Below, piece after piece: positions 5,676 to 9,109 of a stretch of 9,109 nucleotides of DNA. The notes under the pieces are model-generated. The model saw only the letters and a program-made list of their open reading frames with translations, searched no databases and was not told the origin of the DNA. A program made the translations under genes and the position numbers. The stretch's first letter is position 1. The number at the start of each line of letters is the position of its first letter. The stretch lies in assembly GCA_035455245.1 (NCBI GenBank), contig DATIFN010000006.1, forward strand, positions 1 through 9,109, given 5' to 3'. The DNA is from UBA8516 sp035455245. Lineage in GTDB: Archaea > Thermoproteota > Nitrososphaeria > Nitrososphaerales > Nitrosopumilaceae.

Positions 5676-5695
5676 TGTTTTCAGATCTGAGAACA
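5676..5695. repeat. 20-bp dyad with BglII-type core, operator or terminator stem
   Basis: TGTTTTCAGATCTGAGAACA is its own reverse complement apart from one symmetric T/G pair. As RNA it would form an 8-bp stem with a GAUC loop and one U-G pair. It lies about 27 nt after a TTTAAAAC box and is followed by T-rich sequence, so either an operator over a transcription start or a terminator fits. Confidence 0.5.
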
Positions 5696-5712
5696 TGCTT
5701 TTGAGTTTTTAA

Positions 5713-5720
5713 GAGGTGAT
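5713..5720 (+). promoter_or_regulatory. Orphan Shine-Dalgarno-like site
   Basis: GAGGTGAT would pair over 8 nt with the archaeal 16S 3' end (AUCACCUC). The only start codon at suitable distance (TTG 5725) is followed by a stop after three codons, so it serves no gene that I can see. Confidence 0.35.
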
Positions 5721-5772
5721 TCCTTTGTATCGGTAATCATACTTGGATTTGCCCATTATATCTAGCGATTAT

Positions 5773-5780
5773 TTTATAAT
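5773..5780 (+). promoter_or_regulatory. TATA-like box for the MFS transporter gene
   Basis: TTTATAAT, centred about 40 nt upstream of TTG 5817, predicting a short leader of roughly 14 nt. Confidence 0.5.
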
Positions 5781-5802
5781 GATTTTCAAACGCTACAGGA
5801 TT

Positions 5803-5808
5803 GTGATC
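5803..5808 (+). promoter_or_regulatory. Weak Shine-Dalgarno-like site for the MFS gene
   Basis: GTGATC can pair with the GAUCAC segment near the 16S 3' end; it ends 8 nt before TTG 5817. This fits the predicted leadered mRNA, unlike most genes here. Confidence 0.3.
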
Positions 5809-5816
5809 TGGTAGAT

Positions 5817-7106
5817 TTGAAAATTTCGAATAATTCTAACCAGCAACGGTCTGTTCTTCTTGGTTCTTTTCTTGGATGGTCTCTAGATGGTTACGATCTT
5901 GTTTTGATGTTACTTGTTATTCCTTTGATAAGCAATCTCTTTTTTCTTACAGGGAATGCAACTCTGTCGCTTCTTGCAACTTTTGCTGCATATGTTGTAA
6001 CATTGGTGATGCGCCCAGTTGGAGGAGCTTTCTTTGGAAGCGTTGGCGATAGGATAGGAAGAAAAAAAACGATGATGATTACAATTATAGGGTTTTCGAC
6101 TGCCACCTTTTCAACTGGCTTGTTGCCAACGTGGGAGATGGTTGGTCTGCTTGCTCCCATTTTGTTAGTGGCATTAAGGTTTACACAGGGTTTTTTTGCG
6201 GGTGGTGAATGGGGAAGTGGCGCTGTAATTACGATGGAAACAGCTTCCAAATCTTCAAGAGGACTACAATCAGGAATTCTTCAAAGTGGTTATAACTTTG
6301 GGTTTATGATGGCATCAATTGTTTATTTTTTTGCCCTTGCATCATTTCCAGGATCCCAGTTTACAGAAATAGGATGGAGAATAATGTTTTTTACAGGAAT
6401 AATCCCAGGTCTTATCGCTCTTTTTGTAAGGTATAAAATGGAAGAATCCGAGGCTTGGCTTGAAAAGGTCCGACAAAAGAAAATAGAACGTACACCTTTA
6501 AGAAAAATTTTCTCTGACAAAGAAAATAGAAGACGTTTCTTCTTGGCACTGGTAATTACTTCTGGTTTGATGTATGCCTATTACACCACAATGGGATTCT
6601 ACCCGACTTTGCTTCAGAACTATGTAAACGTTTCAAAATCAGAAGTTCCTGTTTTAATGATCGTTGCAACAATGACTTCTTTTTTTGGTCAAATGTTTGC
6701 AGGATATCTAAGTCAGATAATTGGCAGAAAAAAGACATTTATGGTTTTTGCTGTGTCTGCAATCATTGTTGCTATACCTGCTCTTTACGGATTGTTTTAC
6801 GCTTCCTCGTTTTACGCTAGATCTGCATATACAATAATTTTGATCTTTGCTGCAACATCTGGGTTTGGCCCAATACCTGCATTTTTATCAGAACGGTTCT
6901 CAACTGAAGTAAGAAATAGCGCTAGCGGATTTGTTTACAATGGAGGTTTGCTAATTGGTTCCTGGGCTCCACTGATAGCTGTTACCATCTTGTCTTCTGG
7001 AAAAGATCTAGTGATGGCCCTTTTAGGAATCAATGTGATTGTGGGTTCAATGATTTTATTGATTGGTGCTAAGGTCAATCCTGAGACAAAGGATGCAGAG
7101 ATTTAA
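5817..7106 (+). CDS. MFS transporter, probable metabolite:H+ symporter type, 429 aa
   Basis: Integral membrane carrier with about 12 hydrophobic segments. TM1 contains GWSLDGYD with D24, a position often charged in carboxylate and sugar-acid symporters. The loop between TM2 and TM3 has the MFS signature GSVGDRIGRKK (74-84), and its partial repeat SQIIGRKK (299-306) occurs in the second half. RFTQGFFAGGEWGSG (121-135) and LSERFSTEVRNSASGF (357-372) resemble the MHS/sialate-lactate branch of the family. The usual cytoplasmic loop in mid-protein (about 206-240) is rich in K, R and E. The length is typical. Substrate cannot be read from sequence; an organic acid is a reasonable guess. It starts at TTG, with MKISNNSNQQ before TM1. 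The cupin gene follows on the same strand and may be co-transcribed. Confidence 0.9.
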   Translation: MKISNNSNQQRSVLLGSFLGWSLDGYDLVLMLLVIPLISNLFFLTGNATLSLLATFAAYVVTLVMRPVGGAFFGSVGDRIGRKKTMMITIIGFSTATFSTGLLPTWEMVGLLAPILLVALRFTQGFFAGGEWGSGAVITMETASKSSRGLQSGILQSGYNFGFMMASIVYFFALASFPGSQFTEIGWRIMFFTGIIPGLIALFVRYKMEESEAWLEKVRQKKIERTPLRKIFSDKENRRRFFLALVITSGLMYAYYTTMGFYPTLLQNYVNVSKSEVPVLMIVATMTSFFGQMFAGYLSQIIGRKKTFMVFAVSAIIVAIPALYGLFYASSFYARSAYTIILIFAATSGFGPIPAFLSERFSTEVRNSASGFVYNGGLLIGSWAPLIAVTILSSGKDLVMALLGINVIVGSMILLIGAKVNPETKDAEI

Positions 7107-7237
7107 CGAAAAATTTTGGAATACTGCCCCAAATTGTAAATCTACAGGAAGGGAAAACATTCTGATCCTCTGTGGTCTTTCAAATAACTAGAATCCCTAC
7201 CGAAATAGATTTCAACGATCAGGTCTACCCACTAGCT

Positions 7238-7591
7238 ATGGCACAAATACAAAAGAAGAGCATGACCAATCCGGATGAGACAAGAAAATTCGACAAGGGC
7301 AAGATGGACATTACAATTGTAGGGGAAACAACGATAGGAAGAGCCATACTTGAGCCGGGCTGGAAATGGTCAACATCCGTAAAACCACTAGTAAAAACAG
7401 ATAGTTGCCAAGTGTCACATACGATGTATGTGATTTCTGGAAAAATGAAATTCAAAATGGATGACGGCACAGAGCAAGAATTTGGCCCAGGGGATGCAGG
7501 TATTGTTCCACCAGGGCATGATGCATGGGTAGTAGGAAATGAATCCTTTGTAGGAATTGATATTACCGGAGCAAAAACATACGCAAAATAG
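7238..7591 (+). CDS. Small cupin-domain protein, 117 aa
   Basis: A single-domain cupin starting MAQIQKKSMTNPDETRKFDK. The pattern DETRKFDKGKMDITIVG, EPGWKWSTSVKP, SCQVSHTMYVISGKM, DDGTEQEFGPGDAGIVPPGHDAWVVG matches a well-spread family of small cupins of unknown activity. Cupin motif 2 is clear (PGDAGIVPPGHDAW, His94). Motif 1 is degenerate: the usual HxH pair is missing and His61 stands about where the metal-binding Glu normally sits. GTG 7172 opens the same frame 22 codons earlier; I prefer ATG 7238 because it matches the N-terminus I recall for the family, but neither start has a good TATA or Shine-Dalgarno site. It follows the MFS gene on the same strand by 131 nt, so a joint transcript is possible. 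The function may be sugar or small-acid binding or isomerisation; not determinable here. Confidence 0.85.
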   Translation: MAQIQKKSMTNPDETRKFDKGKMDITIVGETTIGRAILEPGWKWSTSVKPLVKTDSCQVSHTMYVISGKMKFKMDDGTEQEFGPGDAGIVPPGHDAWVVGNESFVGIDITGAKTYAK

Positions 7592-7604
7592 CAATCTATC
7601 ATTT

Positions 7605-7611
7605 AATTTTT
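7605..7611 (+). terminator. T-tract terminator after the cupin gene
   Basis: A run of seven T (ATTTTTTTA) lies about 13 nt after the cupin stop codon, in the 84-nt gap between the convergent cupin and CorA genes. Confidence 0.4.
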
Positions 7612-7675
7612 TTATAATCATCTACGACTTTGATTTTTATCAGGCAAAATAATAGTTACAAAGTTTGATAACTAG

Positions 7676-8629
7676 TCATTCCGAAAACCAACCACGTCTG
7701 TAAAAGTGCCAAAACATAAGAATCGTAGGAACGGCGGATACCGATAATATAAAGACCAATGTAGTGTATCTTCCAAGTATATTCCAAGGTTCTGCGTTGG
7801 ATCCGGGGAAATTAATATTCATACCGTAAAATGCAGCAATTGTTGTAGCTGGGATGGAAAGAGTGAAGATGATTGTAAGAAGGGCCAGGATTTTATTTGT
7901 TTTTTGTGTACTAAGCAAAAAATCGGTATCTTTGTAAATGTCCATGGTTTCTTTGGATTCTTCTATTGTCTCCAAGACCTTGTCAATATGATCAACTACA
8001 TCATCAAAATAAAGGGTAAGATCCTCAGTAGAAAAGTGTTTTATCCCCTTGGAAATTTCTAAAATAGTTCTTCGCAGGGGAATAACTATTCGCCTAAAAG
8101 AGGTAATTTCTCTTCGCAGAGTTGAGATTTCATGTGCATCGGATTTTCTTTCATCAAATACGGCCTCCTCTATTTCATCTAAACTGGCCTCTATTCTTTT
8201 TAGTGTGTGGAATAGTTCGTCAACTAGACTGTCAATTATTTTATGAAGCAAAAATGCAGGAGATGTTCCAAATAGTATATTGCGCTCATCTTTATTGGTT
8301 TTACAGATTTGATACATTTCTAAAAGTGGATCTAAATCACCCTGATGGACTGTAACAAGATAGTTCTTTCCAATGAAAATATTAAGCTGATTAAATTTTG
8401 GACCGTTTTCTCTTTTTATTGGTGGAAGATGAAGTATGATAAACATGTGATCCTCGTACATATCTATTTTAGGAAGCTGAATCTTGGAAAGGCAGTCATC
8501 TAGGTTCAGTTGGTGAAATGAAAATTTCTTTCCCAATTCCTCCATGTTCTCTCGATTTGGTTTTTGAATATCAATCCACGAAAATGCTTCATTTTGTATT
8601 GTTTCAAAATGGCTATCGATACGACTCAA
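7676..8629 (-). CDS. corA: CorA-type Mg2+/divalent-cation channel, 317 aa
   Basis: A member of the CorA/MIT family, which forms homopentameric channels for Mg2+ (sometimes Co2+ or Ni2+) in the cytoplasmic membrane. An N-terminal mixed alpha/beta domain (about 1-120, including SWIDIQKPN and MFIILHLPPI) is followed by the long stalk helices (130-240, heavily charged, DELFHTLKRIEASLDEIEEAV and FRRIVIPLRRTILEI). Two C-terminal TM segments follow at about 247-268 and 288-309. The selectivity motif GMN is intact at 269-271 (AFYGMNINFPG), followed by an acidic loop (NAEPW), then a short basic tail (YRRGWFSE). The length is normal. The start is TTG 8629; no in-frame ATG lies nearby, the next Met being residue 29, inside the conserved domain. 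Monocistronic, convergent with the cupin gene. Regulation not evident. Confidence 0.93.
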   Translation of the reverse strand: MSRIDSHFETIQNEAFSWIDIQKPNRENMEELGKKFSFHQLNLDDCLSKIQLPKIDMYEDHMFIILHLPPIKRENGPKFNQLNIFIGKNYLVTVHQGDLDPLLEMYQICKTNKDERNILFGTSPAFLLHKIIDSLVDELFHTLKRIEASLDEIEEAVFDERKSDAHEISTLRREITSFRRIVIPLRRTILEISKGIKHFSTEDLTLYFDDVVDHIDKVLETIEESKETMDIYKDTDFLLSTQKTNKILALLTIIFTLSIPATTIAAFYGMNINFPGSNAEPWNILGRYTTLVFILSVSAVPTILMFWHFYRRGWFSE

Positions 8630-8795
8630 ATCTCTTGTTTACCCCACTTTATTGACGTCCAATAATCTAGTTATGAACTTTCCATAGCCAAGAATCAACT
8701 GGTTCTATCATGTAGTTTGTGCTGGTTCTGACCAAAATAATTAATTTTTTTATTATGACTGATGGCTTTTTATTGTATAAAACCATTCAATAATC
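8630..8795. other. Divergent intergenic region of corA and a small membrane-protein gene
   Basis: 166 nt with no ORF. It contains a direct repeat CTGGTTCT at 8699-8706 and 8722-8729 (23 nt apart, about two helical turns) and a weak dyad AGAATCAACTGGTTCT (8691-8706). A TATA-like box for the rightward gene is at 8767-8774; the CorA promoter is unclear (CAATAAAG on the minus strand near 8647-8654 is the best candidate). Confidence 0.4.
8767..8774 (+). promoter_or_regulatory. TATA-like box for the 53-aa membrane protein
   Basis: TTTTTATT, centred about 25 nt upstream of ATG 8796, consistent with a leaderless transcript. Confidence 0.5.
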
Positions 8796-8957
8796 ATGGC
8801 TGTAAGTCTGGAATGGATTGTCACCGGGATTATTCTTTTGGGAGCAATGACAGCTGGTGGAATCCATCTTTGGATTAAAAGAAGAAGAGAGGCAAACAAC
8901 CCCACACTATATGGAAGCCGGATTCGACCGGAGTTTTATGAAGAAGATGAAAAGTAA
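8796..8957 (+). CDS. Small single-pass membrane protein, 53 aa
   Basis: A complete short frame from ATG 8796 to TAA 8955-8957. Residues about 5-27 (LEWIVTGIILLGAMTAGG) form one transmembrane helix with small Gly/Ala residues suited to helix packing. It is followed by a strong positive cluster WIKRRRE, predicting N-out/C-in topology, and an acidic C-terminal tail ending PEFYEEDEK. The composition is clearly protein-like: hydrophobic core, basic stop-transfer, charged tail. A TATA-like box sits at proper distance. I do not recognise the family. Proteins of this size and shape often act as small subunits or regulators of membrane complexes; proximity to the divergent CorA gene makes that a candidate partner, but this is only position. 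It is convergent with the gene ending at 8985, with a 27-nt gap. Confidence 0.75.
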   Translation: MAVSLEWIVTGIILLGAMTAGGIHLWIKRRREANNPTLYGSRIRPEFYEEDEK

Positions 8958-8984
8958 ATTAGAATTAAACTGGTATTTTCAATC

Positions 8985-9109
8985 TTAACCACTTGCCCAT
9001 CCCCTTTGAACAAGCTTCACTTTTGTATCTGACTTTACACATGCGGGAGAGCCGTCCCTTGTTTTGGATACAAGCTCAAGGCCTGATTTGCACTTTACAT
9101 CTTTTGGAG
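8985..9109 (-). CDS. C-terminal part of a probable secreted protein with GSPACVK...RGWA tail
   Basis: The last 40 codons and stop (TAA at 8985-8987) of a minus-strand gene that begins beyond the right edge. The visible part reads DVKCKSGLELVSKTRDGS, PACVKSDTKVKLVQRGWASG, with two Cys 18 residues apart that probably form a disulphide. This module (C-x-x-G-h-x-h-h-x-K...DGSPACVK...T-x-x-K-L-x-x-R-G-W-A) recurs, to my knowledge, at the C-termini of many exported thaumarchaeal proteins, where it may mark surface retention or processing; its role is not established. The upstream domain, signal peptide and start are not in view, so the function of the whole protein cannot be stated. Confidence 0.75.
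   Translation of the reverse strand, partial: PKDVKCKSGLELVSKTRDGSPACVKSDTKVKLVQRGWASG

Larger units (their letters stand above)
5579..5816. other. Intergenic region between protease and MFS transporter
   Basis: 238 nt without a credible gene. It contains a 7-bp hairpin (5614-5630), a TTTAAAAC box (5646-5653), a 20-bp dyad (5676-5695), an orphan GAGGTGAT site (5713-5720), and the TATA-like box and weak Shine-Dalgarno-like site of the transporter (5773-5780 and 5803-5808). Confidence 0.6.

Noticed and set aside
5454..5696. 80-codon minus-strand frame at the end of the protease gene
   Set aside because: Half lies antisense to the conserved protease coding sequence and the rest in an intergenic region; no domain or promoter.
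5779..5814. 11-codon frame ATG 5779 to TAG 5812-5814
   Set aside because: It falls on the MFS gene's TATA box and leader; too short to support.
7225..7602. 125-codon frame antisense to the cupin
   Set aside because: Shadow ORF of a conserved cupin; rich in Ser/Pro from the reverse reading of the coding strand.

Overview
This window most likely comes from an ammonia-oxidising archaeon of the Nitrososphaerota (Thaumarchaeota), probably Nitrosopumilaceae-like. The DNA is AT-rich. Secreted proteins carry C-terminal modules that I associate with this phylum: paired IPxWhKxNAxWW repeats and a GSPACVK...RGWA tail. Promoters look archaeal, with a TATA-like box about 24-30 nt upstream of the start codon, which suggests many leaderless mRNAs. 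Several genes start with TTG. I could not search databases, so genus is not resolved.

Layout. 1-230 (-) is the start of a secreted protein cut by the window edge. 315-728 (-) is a YdhG/DUF1801-type protein, divergent from 855-1550 (+), an AlkD-like DNA alkylation repair protein. 1628-1750 (-) is a 40-residue Cys-rich protein. 1751-2041 is a gene-poor spacer with a 20-bp dyad and a possible 22-codon leaderless micro-ORF (1951-2019). 2042-2221 (+) is a 59-residue zinc-ribbon-like protein. 2322-2756 (+) is a membrane-anchored or exported protein with a PepSY-like tail. 2877-4148 (-) is a secreted six-bladed NHL propeller with two C-terminal repeats, divergent from 4349-5578 (+), a secreted subtilisin-like protease. 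5579-5816 holds two dyads and an orphan Shine-Dalgarno-like site. 5817-7106 (+) is an MFS transporter, followed on the same strand by a small cupin (7238-7591). 7676-8629 (-) is a CorA-type divalent-cation transporter. 8796-8957 (+) is a 53-residue single-pass membrane protein. 8985-9109 (-) is the C-terminus of another gene with the GSPACVK...RGWA tail.

How the parts relate. The centre (2322-5578) concentrates exported proteins; the NHL protein and the protease share one 200-bp intergenic promoter region and may act together at the cell surface. The MFS transporter and cupin could be an uptake/processing pair, but nothing in the sequence names a substrate. The rest looks like ordinary single-gene archaeal housekeeping and stress functions. 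I see no CRISPR array, transposon, tRNA, rRNA or phage gene. The less obvious content is three small ORFs of 22-53 codons, two 20-bp dyads, and a consistent promoter geometry that settles several start codons.
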